Shown: in pieces, positions 46,972 to 61,270 of the stretch
How positions within the stretch are numbered: position 1 is the first letter of the stretch
How the letters are laid out: every line of letters starts with the position of its first letter
Position numbers and translations under genes: made by a program
Notes under the pieces: model-generated
Told to the model about the DNA's origin: nothing
Database searches by the model: none
Seen by the model: the letters and a program-made list of their open reading frames with translations, nothing else
NCBI RefSeq assembly: GCF_035594125.1
Contig: NC_087171.1
Location: 19,004,267-19,068,266 of the forward strand
DNA from: Scylla paramamosain
Lineage: Eukaryota; Arthropoda; Malacostraca; Decapoda; Portunidae
Direction of reading: 5' to 3'
Length of the DNA: 64,000 nt

Positions 46972-47021
46972 GCTATTAGTTTTGCTTTGTTTCACGCTTT
47001 TACACCATTGTGATCCGGTTC

Positions 47022-47094
<73 letters not shown>
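46910..47094. repeat. (GA)n and (TG)n microsatellites
   Basis: (GA)n with CAGA interruptions at 46910-46967 and (TG)36 at 47023-47094. Confidence 0.95.
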
Positions 47095-47222
47095 CATCAC
47101 CCTCGGATTGATTTTGTACAGTGCAGCGTATCATTGTTACTCCTGCGATGTTTTCGTTTTCTGTGGAATCAATACATACTGTGGTGGCGACTTTGGAGGA
47201 GGGACTGTAGCATTTATAGGAG

Positions 47223-47345
47223 TAGTGGTGGTGGTGGTGGTGGTGATGGTAGTTAGTGGTGGCAGTGGTGTATAGAAGGGTATTAGTAGTAATGGTTGTG
47301 GTGGTGGTGGTGATGGTGGTGGTGGTACTGGTGGTGGTGGTGGTG
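47223..47345. repeat. GGT-rich trinucleotide array
   Basis: Imperfect GGT repeats in two blocks (47223-47256 and 47296-47345). Confidence 0.9.
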
Positions 47346-48162
47346 TAGACAGCTAAGGGGAAACAATTGTATATTCTGCGTATGGATCATGTGTGTTTCT
47401 TTTCCTACCTGTTTTACATCCACTAAAGCCAGGACTCCTTTGTAGTTCACAGGCACCCTGAAAACTCCTCATACTTACCCTCTGTAATGCTGCGGCTTTG
47501 TGTGAGACGGAGAATATCAGTGCAGCATCACTTCGTCGGTAGAAAGGCTAGGAACGAAAAGGGTTCATGAGGCGGCCTTCAAAAAAGATAAGTACGGGGA
47601 AAGCTGAGGATTTTGCGTGCAGGGATCCAGTGGGTGTCAAAGGTTAACACTTATCCCTGCTCCTTACTTTTCTCTTCCCTTTTTACCTGAAATATCCTCA
47701 TTGGCGGCGTGATCCTGGCCAGACTCACACTCCCTTTCTTTCTTCGTCTCCTGGGTGGACTGGTGGTGTGCATTCTCTCGTTGTCAATGAATGGGTGCCA
47801 AGGGAGACCTGTGGAAGACAAACGGTGGTGGTTCAGGTGTCACTCTTACCTCCAGGAGATGGATTTATTTTCTTTCTTCTGCCACCACCAAGAAGACGAG
47901 ATAGAATTTAGCAGCCACGCATCCCTTGCCGTGCGCCTCCACTCTCACCTTCTCTCCCACCCACCTTACCTGTTCCTTTACCTGAGAGATCGTGTGGGTT
48001 ACATTTCTTTCTTTTCAGGAGAAGAGAATTAGACTGCCGCGTGACCTTGCTGTATTGTAATTTTTGTCTGGCTCAAAGATCACGTGGAGGAGGAACATGG
48101 GGTTAATTCCCGAGGCGACCATTTTTGTTCTGTCATCAGGGTCATCAGTGACACATGCTGCT

Positions 48163-48221
48163 GATGGTGGTGGTGGTGATGGTGGTGGTGGTGGTGGTGG
48201 TGGTGGTGGTGGTGGTGGTGA
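48163..48221. repeat. (GGT)n array
   Basis: About 19 GGT units with two GAT changes. Related GGT runs occur at about 48400-48426. Poly-Gly and poly-Val frames across it are artefacts. Confidence 0.93.
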
Positions 48222-49660
48222 GGATGTTACTGCATATGTTGTTGATGGTGATGGTGGTAATATTTTTGTTTTTTACTTGTTCGCTTTGTTGTCATTCATA
48301 TTTCTATCTTTTAATGATGGTGGTTGCTGCTGCTGCCATTGTCCCTTGTGTGGTGACTGGCTGGCTGGTTTATTCACGGTCGTTATTGCAGTCGTTACCG
48401 GTGGTGGCGGTGGTGGTGGTGGTGGTCCTACTGTTGATGCAGTGGCGGCGTTATTATTGCATAACTGTAAGGAGAACAGTAGATGGTAGACGTAATGAAG
48501 CTCTTGTTTAGGTGCAGACTTAATGGCTGTTATTACTTGCCTCGTTATGCTGCTGTGACTGCTGCTCCTTGCCCTGTCTCCTTTCGTGCTGGTTCCCCTT
48601 GTCTTTCCTTTCTTCGTGCTGTCTCCCTCCTGTACTTCCTCTCTCCGTGCTGCCTCCCTCCAGTGCCGCCTCGCCAGTAGAGGACGCGTGGGTGGGGGCC
48701 GCGAGGGACCTCATTATGTCGGTATTCTTAAGCCGCCTTAGTGGACTCTCAGGCTAAGCTCTCACTCGCTCTTTATTCACGGCACAATGAACGCGAGTCC
48801 GCCTCATCCACTGATTATTAAAGGTCTCGGCAACCGTACCCCCCTTTTTTTTTTTTTAATTACTTTTATTTTTCACCTCAAACCATTATATAAGAAGCCC
48901 TGTAGCGGGTAATAAACGCCCATCCTCGCCCTCGCTGCCTTCTAATGTCCCGTCCTTAATCCGTCTAATCCTCACCCTCCGTCTGTTACTGCCCTTCTTC
49001 CTATCCAAGCCTCACCCTCATCCCCAGCCCTCACCCTAGCCGAACCACAAACTCAGTCACATTTCCAGGAAAAGCCGCAACGCCTGCCTCAAGAACGTAT
49101 TCTGAAACACAGCTGCGCCTCTCCTTCACTACTTTCAAACGGATCTATTTGAAGTTACACGAGTTTTCAGGTGTTTTGTGATTCCAGTGACAGATTGTCA
49201 AAATTTCTACGTTATTATGAAAAAAAAAAAAAAAACACTCGTGAGAACTTACTTCTCTGTGGCCTTTGAAAGTAGTCGTGGTAAGAGAGCAGAGTTTCGG
49301 AATACGTGCCTCAGTGCTAACCTTACCAAGCTTCAGCCTCTCGCACACACCCTCATTATCTTCTCAGTCTTAGCTTCTTCAACACCGCCTTCATCCGCGG
49401 CGTATGCTCTGTTCTGCCCGCCTCGTCTATGCCAAACCCTACCCAGTCCTTCCTCCTTGCCACTGCATTGCTGTACCTGTGACCTGTCCATCGCGGCCTC
49501 TCAAGGTACATAACCGCCTCATAGCATTATCGCCTCAAAGTTTAGTAAGACTCGATGATTTTAATGGTTTGGAGGATCTCTTGAGGGGAAAGACCACCAA
49601 GACCACCAGCCAGGCTGTGATGATGTGCTGCAAGAAGAACTCAGCAGTATACTCGTCTGG

Positions 49661-49824
<164 letters not shown>

Positions 49825-50387
49825 CATGAGTGTACAACAGTGGTATATTATCGTTTGCATGTTATTGGCAATGGAATACACACGTGCCACTTTATCGATA
49901 CCTTGACGCCTTCCCCTGCATTGAGAACTTTCAGCTTTAAAGGTGTTAGTTGATGAAATTCAGCTAACCTTAAATAATTTTCCACTGCTCATTGTCTGTA
50001 TTAAATCCAGACATTTAATCTTGATAACTGATGCTGTGATATGTTATGCTAATTGCTCTAATAGCAGATGCTTATGTCATCATCATAACTGCGAAAACTG
50101 CAGTCACCATAAGTAGGGGAGCCTAGCTTATATTGGGTGCAGAAGTCAGCTGATTACATCCAGTGTCTCGTGCGTGGTGTCTGTCATGGTGCTCCCATGC
50201 ACCATCACTTGCGTCCTTTCTTTTCAACGAAACAAAGAAACTTGAGGTTAAAATGTGCTACAAACAAATTTATTTTCTGTTGCTTATGTATTTTACTTTT
50301 AAAGATGCGTGAAGTGTTTTTACCTTTATATAACAGAACTCAACAAGTAACTGTGTCATGGAGTGTTTCCCTGTGATGCATCGTGCA

Positions 50388-50390
<3 letters not shown>

Positions 50391-50452
<62 letters not shown>
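50391..50452. repeat. (CA)n microsatellite
   Basis: Perfect tract of about 30 units. Confidence 0.95.
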
Positions 50453-50455
<3 letters not shown>

Positions 50456-51056
50456 CATTGGTTTTAGATAAAATAAAAGTGAGCCAGTACAAGCCAGTGT
50501 GGTGTGGTTTCGATTGTTCTGATCTCAGCTAAAAGAACGCCGGAGGAGGAAGGGTTGCTAAGGTGAACTTTGAACAGCTGCCAGGAAGATCAAGCGTATG
50601 GAAGCACCTGTGCATTGCTGCAGTGATAGCAACACTGTGACGTTCTCATTAGTGACTCACCTCAGTAGTTTGTGGTGTAGAAGTCATGTTGTGATGTACT
50701 GTTGTAGTCGTTGCTTCTTCGTGTTTTCTTCCAAAATATGCAGCGGAAGTTCCCGGCGCGAGCTGCCTTTAAGAGTACCCGGTGCCCCCACGCCGCCTTC
50801 CCTGCTGGCTGCCTCGCCGAGTCGATAAGTGTGGTTACGTGCTGAATGTTTCTCCATAAATTTTGTCCATCAGCAATTTTGTCCATCAGCATCAAACTCA
50901 CTTGGGCATATTTCGTGATTCTAGAGTTCAGGCGTAGATGTGCTTTTCCTTACATATCCAGCAGCATGTAGGTTGGTGAGAAAGACTACACATAAGTCCT
51001 TACACAGCAGCAGTTTTCAAGTATAGACCAGGAAGACGATCAGCTGAAAATGGAAC

Positions 51057-51165
<109 letters not shown>

Positions 51166-51702
51166 TTTTTTTTTTCTATTTTCTATTTTATTTTATTTAT
51201 TTATTTATTTATTTTTTTTGTTTCTTGATTACTGGTCTTTGTTGTCTTGCTGGTGTCTGAGTCAATGCTTTGCGCTACCTGAGCCTTGCAGCATTCAAGT
51301 GAGAGTTAAAGAAGACTGCATACCACCACCTGTCCTCTTGTTACTCACTTATTTATGTTTCTGTTTATAGCGTTTTATGTATTTGTTTATTGTGAAAGCA
51401 AAATAAGAAAAATGCTACTGAATAAGGTCAAGGCAGAAAATACTTCTCGTATATTACATTATGAAGGTATAAAGACGTTGATAAAAATACTGGAACTAAA
51501 ATAATATGTTGAAAGAATTGATTTTTCCTTCTCGAAAGAATTCAAGTCATTGCAAGTGGAACCTGACCTGTCCCACTACTGACGTGATGAGTCCCGGGCT
51601 TGCGTGCGTACGGCAGTCACAATACCGATGGCCAGATTGTGCAAGGCTGCGTCGCGGATCAGGTCTCACGTGGCAGCGAGAAGAGGCTGAGTGTCGTTTT
51701 CT

Positions 51703-51705
<3 letters not shown>

Positions 51706-51765
<60 letters not shown>
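51706..51765. repeat. (TG)n microsatellite
   Basis: Perfect tract of about 29 units. Confidence 0.95.
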
Positions 51766-51767
<2 letters not shown>

Positions 51768-52885
51768 GAGTGGAGCATTATGATTCCTGAGCCGTGCCTC
51801 GCCGCTGGTGATGTGCAGGTTGCAGACCTGAGTCAGCAGCGACGTGTCGGGATTTTCTGCGAGAGAAAGATCAAACGAGGCACTGAAGCACCAGGTTCAA
51901 GGGGAGAGAGAGGCTGTTCTCCCTTGGGAAATAACGAAAAGTTAGATTTTCCCTCGGCTGCTTTACGTGTATTTATTTTAAGGTAGAGCTAAATAAATCA
52001 GTCTCTGAATGGCATGAGTGTCAGGTATTCTAAATTTAAAAATGAAAAAAAAAAAAAAGAGAGAGAACACTGTTGAGAACTGAAATCTTCCTTCCCAGTG
52101 GTTTGTGCCTCTGCCCACGCTGCAGCCAGTGTGGGTTTGTGTAGTCATTATAATGTCTGGCGTCTTTGATGTTTCGAAAGAGTAGTGCATATGATACGCA
52201 CAGGACAGGGCACAGTTTTGTTCCACGTGGTTACTAATCCTCTCAACTGACCAGAGTTTCGTGGTCAAACCGAACACTGTGTGCCGTAGAGCAAAGACAA
52301 GAACGCTATACGAGTAAAGAAACGCAAGTCCAACATTCTGCTGATCTTGTTACGTGTGGCGTCCAGCTGCCCCATGTGACCCTTTATTCCCATAAATTAT
52401 TTCACTCTTGCCAGTCGCCTCCCATAGCACGAGATATGTCTGCTGGGTGGACAACCGAAGAGAGATGACAAACCAATGTTTATACATGATTAATTTTCAA
52501 AATACCTTGGCCGTGATGGAGGAGAGTCTCAATTTACATAATGTTCAGTTCTTGTGGTGCTAAAAAAAAAAAGGCTGGAGACTGAGGAGCGTGTGGAGGT
52601 GAGGCTGGAGGTGTACGAGTATGTTGTTGTGGTGACAATGGTGGTGGTGGTGGTGAGAGGTGAGGTTTGTTGCGGGCCAAGGCCATCTAAGCTGCTTTAG
52701 CATACTGAGAACGTAAGAGGAGAGGCTCTATTTACAAGATGGTTGTTGGAAAAGTAATCATAATGAGGAATATAGGCATATTTGTATAGCTCTTGGCTCA
52801 AAGTGGGATATCCTTTAAGGCTTCAACGTTTTTCCTTTTCTTCTCCTTATTAGATAATTCAGTAATTACCTAATTAACTAAGCAA

Positions 52886-53064
<179 letters not shown>

Positions 53065-53734
53065 ATAAGGCATTTAATCATAGGTATAACCTTTGATTTA
53101 GATTGCTCCTCACAAAATGCCTATAAATTATCCCACTAGCTCGCGCGTCTTTCCTCCTGACTGTTGCCTCCTGGCCTCGGGTCGCTTGGGAAATCATGAT
53201 GCATTGACCTGCCCGCCCCGTTTGATGGAGGCTGTAGTGAAGGAGAGCTTGGAACCTCCGCAGAGGGTAAGACCGGACGCTATTCGAAGATTTGATCTTA
53301 AAAAAAAAAAGAAAAAGGAGAGAGAGAAAAAAAAAAAAAAGTGATGTGGTGGTGGTGGTACAGTGAGGCGAGCTTGCCTTGCCACCTGTGACTGTCACAC
53401 GAGGGACTGATGGAAACCCTCCAGGCAAGTGGTCGCTTTCATTGGTGCTGTGCAGCTCGAGCGAGATGCAGCATTCGTCAGAAATACAAAATAAGAAGAG
53501 ACATGAATCATTAGATTTAGCTCTCTAAAATCTATAAATCTGATATATAACACCTGCAAAATTTCCTTTATTTTGATGTAAAAGGAGATCGGGCAAGTCT
53601 TGTTAAATATTAAATTATATTTTCCAGTAAAGGTCACTCCAAGGGGAATGCTCGCAGGAGAACTAATAAAAAGACGAAATATCTTTTACTTCGCCTTATT
53701 TGAAAGTGCTGCGCGGGAGGCGCCAACATCATCA

Positions 53735-53752
53735 CACACACACACACACACA

Positions 53753-53841
<89 letters not shown>
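53735..53841. repeat. (CA)n(CT)n compound microsatellite
   Basis: (CA)10 runs directly into (CT)43. Confidence 0.96.
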
Positions 53842-53844
<3 letters not shown>

Positions 53845-54142
53845 CTGGCTTGCTAATTCTATCAGTCCAACACTCCCCCCCTTCCTGTCCTGTTGTCAAT
53901 TCCAGTTACCCTGTGAATATGACCAGTCCTCTTCTTTATCGTATTAGCGGCAGGACTAACATCAATTCACTTTGTCCTCTGATGCCTTGTGGTGGCCTCT
54001 GTTTTTTGACCCTACATAGTTTAGTTGAACAAGGAGAGACAGGCGAGTTTTCTGTTATGTGTTCTGTTGCCTGTGCCTCTTGTTGCATTCTTGGGGAGAA
54101 AATAACATCCATCAGTGTGGTTAGTGTGGTGGACGTAGAGGG

Positions 54143-54146
<4 letters not shown>

Positions 54147-54199
<53 letters not shown>

Positions 54200-54259
54200 T
54201 AGACTATAACGGATAAACACATAAGCTATCTGCTTTTTTACGAGCTCTGAGTCATGTTT

Positions 54260-54320
<61 letters not shown>

Positions 54321-54422
54321 GAAACACGCCACATTGTGCTGGCGTCTTCGGGCAAATTGAATTAGTTACCCCTTTGCGCTGTGACGTGTTTGGTGGCCGT
54401 CTTCTAAATGTACCACTGATGT

Positions 54423-54506
<84 letters not shown>

Positions 54507-54558
54507 TGTTATCTGCCATGGAGGAAATGGTGCGACCTGTGATTGTTACATTTGTTTC

Positions 54559-54624
<66 letters not shown>

Positions 54625-54727
54625 GCTTCCGTCACAATCATTGCTATCTAGATTCTGCTCAGTTTGGACCAATGTTTTAATTTTTTTAGCGAGGTTTTCG
54701 GTGTCAGGTATATGTTGGGAGGAAAGC

Positions 54728-54810
<83 letters not shown>
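54147..54810. repeat. Cluster of five dinucleotide tracts (TG, CA, GA, TG, CA)
   Basis: (TG)n 54147-54196, (CA)n 54264-54318, (GA)n 54427-54503, (TG)n 54560-54621, (CA)n 54731-54810. Two TG-CA pairs are inverted relative to each other. Confidence 0.96.
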
Positions 54811-54812
<2 letters not shown>

Positions 54813-57551
54813 TCTCTCCTTTTTTTTCCTTAGAGAGTAAGTTTTTGTTAATGCTTCTTTGCCCCATTGTTTGAGGCAGGATAAACTAGCTTCACCACAC
54901 AATACTAAAGACAGACGAGGCCTCCTTTGCACGATCGAGCAGCCAGGGAACAGTGCAGCCTGAAATGAAGTGAGAGACCAATAATTACTAGTAGTCTCGT
55001 CAGTAAAGCAAATAATCATAAGTGTTATCCATTACAAACTTCACTGTGTAGCATTATCGTCATTTTCAGCCTCAAAAGTCACAGATCACTTTATATTGCA
55101 ATAGAACCATCACTAATTTCACCGTTTACTTGCTTCAAACCTCATCTTCGAGGGAAAATTCCTCAACACAAACAGAGGGTTGCTGGTGAAGCGAGAGTTG
55201 CGGCGTGTGGTCTGTGATGTGTATTCCCGTTATTAATTCAAATGTAATGCCAATATATCGCACCTCCATTGGGTCGGAAAGTCCAAGGGTGAGGTATTAT
55301 TGCACTGAATCGCGGTCATATGTTTGAAGTCAGATGAATTATGTACAGCGTGTACCCATGAAGTGGACGTATCCTGCTGGCAAGTGCGAGAACTAAACAA
55401 CAAAGGAAGTGCGCTCGTTTGATAGAGAAAACGTAAAATATTGAACCCTTGGTGCTGATGTGAGGTCAGACTTGCGTTATAAGTATTTGGACTGTTGTTA
55501 TCGGCAGCATTTGTAAGTGTAGTGCATATGATTATAAGCGGCGTTCAGGTGTGTGGATAATTCATTTGAGAGGCACAGTTAGGCCATTGAGTGTGATCTG
55601 AGTGAGACGCAGAATCAAACATGTTGTCGATTGATGTGTGAAACAAAACGTCGACTTGAGAAGTTTTGAGTTATAGTGAGCTGAAGTTGGTAATTGTTTG
55701 GCACGGCGCTGCGAGATGGTCTGTGCTGGATGTGTAAAAATGCGCGTTTATCTCCAAACAAGGCGTTTCATGGGTTGTTGTCATGTGCTTGTGGTGTATT
55801 GAGCGGTAGCCTAATGAACGATGCTTGTTCTCATATATAAAAAGGAAGAAATAATTAATGTATTTGTTTTTCTTCTTATTGTAGTCATTTTTGATCCCAT
55901 TGAGTTTCTCTGTCAATTGAGGATCATGATTTCTATCTCCTTCAAGGCTTTTGTCTTTTCTTTCTTCTTTTCATCATGGCCTTGTGTTCCTTCCATTATT
56001 ATTTTTGAACATTGTTATCATCAGTCTTCAGCAATGTCCATTAATTAATAAAGTGGTGTCATAACTGGATCATTGTCGAAGAGTGTGTAGGCACTGGGAT
56101 ATGTAGCAAATGTCCCTTACTTTTGTGTATGGCATTGTCAAGTAACACTGAAATAAATTAACACATTCACTAATTATCAAAACTAATTTTTTATTACTCA
56201 AACACATTTACATCTTTCCAGTAATGACTTGATTGCAATTCCACAGCAATAAAGTGATGCACTACACAGTTGCCATGTGTCATTCTCTTGTTGATTGCTG
56301 TACGCGTAGTTAATTGTGCAGCTCGCTTAGTGTAACGATAATGGCTCTATTTTCCTTACTGAATATTTCCTGCACTATGACGGTTTGGCGGATCATTTCT
56401 TTGATACTCTCCCACAAGCTTCCACCGCATCGCCTGTTACTCTATCCATTCACTCAAGTCAGTAGTTGTGAAGGATTATTTCAAGATTAATTGATTGACT
56501 GGTCGAAGGTTTTAACATCATAACGCTGGGCTTACATGACACTGCTTTGGCTTGGGTTTGTCTGTCGTATCAGTTTATCATTCATCTTTCCATTAAGTGA
56601 CTCTCAGTATCCTGTGTTCCGGAGTATCCCTGACCAGCTGAGTGACCGCTGCCAACGCTGAGCCGACAGACTGCGATTTCAAAAGGCGAAGAGAACTTTT
56701 GACCAGGTGCCGATCTTTGGTCTTGCCTTGTATCATTGCGCCTTGGTAGGTGATCCTTGCTCTTAATGATGTGCATATTGCATTGTGTATTGCGTGCAGT
56801 AAGACATTTGCGAAGATGGAGGCACATGTAATTCCGGGGGTTTGTTGAAGTAATCACCACCACCACCACCACCACCACCATCATTATCATCAGGGTCATC
56901 CACAACAAGCACACCATCCATAACTGAAACTTCCATCCCTCCTGAGGCCAGTTAAATCAGCTGTGAAAAATAAGTATTACAAACATGTATCGGGGTTATC
57001 ACGTGCCTCCCCATCTTCACCAGCGACTCTCCCAGTGAAGCAATATGGGGCTGTTATTCTGTCACTAATTACTCAAACAAGCTCGTAATGTTGAGGTGAT
57101 TATTCGAGTCGCGTATAAACATGCAACTGTACACACTATAGTCCAGCTAAATTCATACCTACATACATCATTCTTTCGTTAACAGTGTCTATTAGGATGT
57201 AATTACTTGGTATATATTGTTTGTAATGAATATCCATAAAACTCATTTGCCTTGTTACATTAATGCTATTTGGTGCCGTGGCAATGAACGGAAGAATTAC
57301 GCAATAAAGAGAAAATCAGAAGACAGCGAACACATGTCTCTAATGTATTGCAGAAGTCGATTAGTTTTGTATCAGTGCAACATTATGAGTTACGTGTTGC
57401 GTTGAGGTAGTATTAGGCCACGTATTGCTGGTGATTTTTCTAGAGGCAGTAACACCCAAAGGAGGACACTGGTGATGTGGGTTTGTGATTATTCGAAAAG
57501 GCATTTGGCAGATTACTCCATTGCAAGAGTTACCGATAATCACATACCTAG

Positions 57552-57662
<111 letters not shown>

Positions 57663-57697
57663 TAAAAAAAATAATCCTAAGGTGGGAGAAACTCGTT

Positions 57698-57762
57698 ACC
57701 CTAATCTTTCTTTCTTTGCTGCAAACTCGATCCTAATCTTTCTTTCTTTGCTGCAAACTCAC
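57698..57762. repeat. Short tandem duplication (two units of about 32 bp)
   Basis: The unit CCTAATCTTTCTTTCTTTGC plus TGCAAACTC occurs twice in a row. Confidence 0.85.
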
Positions 57763-58436
57763 CCTCGCGCCGCCATCTCCAAGCATTTGCGTTGTGGCGA
57801 GCTCAGCGACGCTTAGCAACTCTTAAGTCTTTGAAGGCATAATATTTGCTTTATTTGATGCTATATTAGTAAACCTGGGCAGAGTGTGCGTCAGTTATCC
57901 TTGTTGGCAATCCATCTTTTGTGTAATTGGTATCGGTGCTCTAGACAACTTTGGTCATGCTTCACCCTTAACTTAATGAACGACTTCCCAAGTTCTCCAT
58001 CCTCACAGGGCCGGAACAGCATAGCGGCTGAGGACTCCTTTTGGAAACACGCCCACTTTTTTTTTTTTTTCCTCATTTTCCGATCGTTTCAACATTCATT
58101 ATTGACATATGTTGAGTTTCCTGTCCGTTGGGTTTCTAGAATTTCCATCATATTTGATCTGTTCTATCCCCTCGTCCCACGCGTTCCTCGCAGCTTGGTC
58201 TGGTATAGGTGGTGTTGCCATCACGCTTCTTCGAGCCACTCGTGGAGGACTGTGAGGCAGCCGTGTTCCAGCCATCCAGTGACTCCCGCCACCTTGACCT
58301 TCAGTGTGGGGCGAAGCACAGGCGTCTGATGGCAATGTTTCATTTTTAATCAGACTTGCTCGAAATGACATTCTATTTTCGGTGTTTCATTCGTTAGAAA
58401 AAGGGAAAGACAGAAGGAAAAAAGAAAGAGAGAAAG

Positions 58437-58668
<232 letters not shown>

Positions 58669-59169
58669 TTATGCGAGGGAGTACATGCGTGATGTGAAGA
58701 AAGCTTGCACTGAAATTGAATGAAAGCATTAAACGTCTTCGTTAGTTTTAAACAACTGAGTCTTGGCCAGGAGAAAAGAGGGATGCTGAGAGAATGAATT
58801 TAAGATAGTGCAAAGCATTACATGCACTGATGTAAGGAAAATCAATATTATATTGTATTGGTTATTAGGGAACTATGAAAGAAAGGTCGCCATCCAATGT
58901 GAGCTTTTGATGCTGTATGTCATTCAGCAGTTTCGTTCTGAGGAGAAGCTGTGCAACACTCTTCATGAATTCCTGGTCTTCATTCAGGTCAGACTAAGAA
59001 GCAGAACAAGAGCAACGCCTGATTTCGATTTTTGTATGTGGATGCTGTCATGAAACAATTTTGTCCAGCTTTTTGTCTCCTGCTTGTTTCTTTTGGTACA
59101 CAGTATCAGTTACAACAGTTTTTCTGTAAAAAAATTCCGCGTCCTTTTCTGCCTCACTGCTGCCTTACA

Positions 59170-59430
59170 CTAGGGCCATCCATCTTTGCCGTCCCGCCCT
59201 GCCGTCACTTAATTTCCTTCCGGCCCGGCCCACACCCACTCTTCTCATTCCGCTCCTACCCACCCAACACCACCCGAGCCAAACCGCCCCCCGCCGCCTC
59301 GCCGTACCGCAGCAGCTAGCGCCGGTGTTGGCCGCGTGCCCGGGTGGGCGGCGAGGCCTTCAGCAAAGGCCGGGCGGCCGCACCCTGACTTTGCCAGGGC
59401 CGGTGAGGGCGGTTCCTTCCTGCCTCCCAT
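59170..59430 (+). promoter_or_regulatory. CpG-rich island, possible unrecognised exon or promoter
   Basis: GC- and CpG-rich for the region, with GCCGGCC-like motifs. A donor-like GGGCCG|GTGAGG occurs near 59401 and an acceptor-like CCGCAG at about 59305-59310. One frame reads Ala/Gly/Arg-rich (MPGWAARPSAKAGRPHPDFA). No homology is seen, so the function is only suggested. Confidence 0.3.
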
Positions 59431-59851
59431 CGACCTTCACCTTCTTTGGCCTTTCTTTGTGTTGCATTTGCTGACTTTGCACCTTTTCATCTCATCCGTT
59501 ATATATGTTTATTCACAGACGCAGTAATACATTCGTTAACTGATGTATGGTAAATCTTGGCAAAAAAAAAACGTTCTTCCGTGCCAGCATGTATGGGTGT
59601 AACAGGACAGTAAAGCCCAGAATGTAGGGATCATTTCACGTCCTCGAGGTGAGCTTACTACCTTGTCTGCCGCGCCTCAGCCGGTGCCGCCGCTGCCGCC
59701 ATCACACTGTCACTGCCTGGCGGGGCCGCCCATCCTGCCCCGGCCTTCCTACTGGCGGCCGGAACACTGCTTCGTCATGTCACCCAAATGACTCTCGGCG
59801 GGGGAAACGTCATCTAATTCTTTGTTATTCATGATCCTCCCACACCATTTC

Positions 59852-59856
<5 letters not shown>

Positions 59857-59939
<83 letters not shown>
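59857..59939. repeat. (CT)n microsatellite
   Basis: Perfect tract of about 41 units. Confidence 0.96.
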
Positions 59940-59943
<4 letters not shown>

Positions 59944-60329
59944 TAAGACTACTCGAGAGCCTGAATACATTTAGAGCTTCATTACAGCGAGCGTTACACA
60001 CATTGTTCCCTGTGTTCTTAATGCGCAGTGCCATAACAATACACCTTGAGAAACTCTTAATACTCAGAAAAGGAAAACTCCCACAAATTCAATAGGATTC
60101 GAATAAAATATTTAACATTACATCAGATACAGACTCACGGGACTTGGAGTCACCGTAAGAAAAAAAAATGTATTGAAACCCTCACGCCATAATGAATGAA
60201 TATTGTTACTGCAACGTGGAAACGATAAAAATAGAAGCAGCGTTCGAATATATATATAAAAAAAAAAAAAAAAAAAAAATCTCTCCAGTTCGTATTTGAC
60301 CCGAAGTGATTTTTCCCGGAAGGAGGATG

Positions 60330-60480
60330 ATAAAGTTTGAGGCCCGGAACGTCAACAGCCGTAGCGGCGCCGGCGCGGGGGAGGCGGCGGCAGCGGCGGC
60401 AGCGGCAGCGAGAAAGCACCTCTCCACCTCCCCTCCATCCGCGGCCCCAGTCTTCCTCCCCGCGCTCACACATGCATGGG
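60330..60480 (+). promoter_or_regulatory. CpG-rich patch with GGC/GCA repeats
   Basis: A GGCGGCAGC-type repeat encodes a poly-Ala run in one frame. It could be a low-complexity exon or a CpG-rich control region. There is no homology or clear splice pair. Confidence 0.3.
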
Positions 60481-60738
60481 CCACATATATATATCGGTCA
60501 CTGGAGCGAGGGGACAGAGGTGGGGCGAGGGAGAGGGAGTAACAAAGGTCAAGGGTGAGGAAGAGTGACTGGCGGCGACTGTGGGGTGGTGGTGTGATGT
60601 TATAATGATGGTAGTCAGTGGGTTTGTGTCAGTGACGTTGGAGTGATAGTATGATGCACTGGAGGTGATGACCGTGGTGCTGATGATGTCAGTGATATGC
60701 TTCCCCTTCCTTAATCAGATGCTATGAGTAGTCCCACG

Positions 60739-60835
<97 letters not shown>
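60739..60835. repeat. (CA)n microsatellite
   Basis: Perfect tract of about 48 units. Confidence 0.97.
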
Positions 60836-60836
<1 letters not shown>

Positions 60837-60999
60837 CGCCTATTGAGGAACACTAGTCACGCTGGAAGTTGGCACTCGCTACCCACAGTATACCCTTGCG
60901 AGCTGCGTGCGAGAACGCCCCCTCCAGTGTATGTGGGAAGAGCGACGTGGTGGGGAGTTGATGGGGCTTCATTTGACCGCGTGATGAATGGAGGGAAGA

Positions 61000-61270
61000 A
61001 GATTGCTGAATGCTCTCGCTACAACAACCCTGCGGTAGCCCACCCCACATTTCACTTCCCACTTGCCCGGGTATCGTGGCACCCGACGATCGTCCCTGGA
61101 GCGAAGACGAGCCTCCCCCGCCTGGACGTGCTAAAACACTGTCTGGCAACTCACACGCAACCATGGAGGGGAGCGAGCGAGCGAGCGAGGAGGAAGGCTG
61201 GACGGAGGCAGGCAGTGTGCACGGTGCAGCTGAGTCGAGATAGTGTATACTCCGAGCCTTAGTCGAGAAC
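61000..61270 (+). promoter_or_regulatory. GC-rich patch with (GAGC)n
   Basis: It contains GAGCGAGCGAGCGAGCGAGG at about 61170-61190 and several initiator-like TCAGT/TCAGTG motifs just downstream. This would suit a 5' UTR or promoter, but there is no direct evidence of transcription. Confidence 0.25.

Noticed and set aside
47709..48032. 107-residue plus-strand frame with hydrophobic start
   Set aside because: It looks like a membrane segment at first, but codon use and the His/Ser-rich rest look random, and no acceptor, donor or homology is seen.
54259..54867. 202-residue minus-strand open frame
   Set aside because: It is almost wholly translation of CA, TG and GA repeats; the short unique parts have no homology.
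60843..61262. 139-residue open frame in the GC-rich patch
   Set aside because: It has no homology, no splice context and a composition that changes along its length. GC-rich DNA gives long frames by chance, so it is left as a possible promoter region only.
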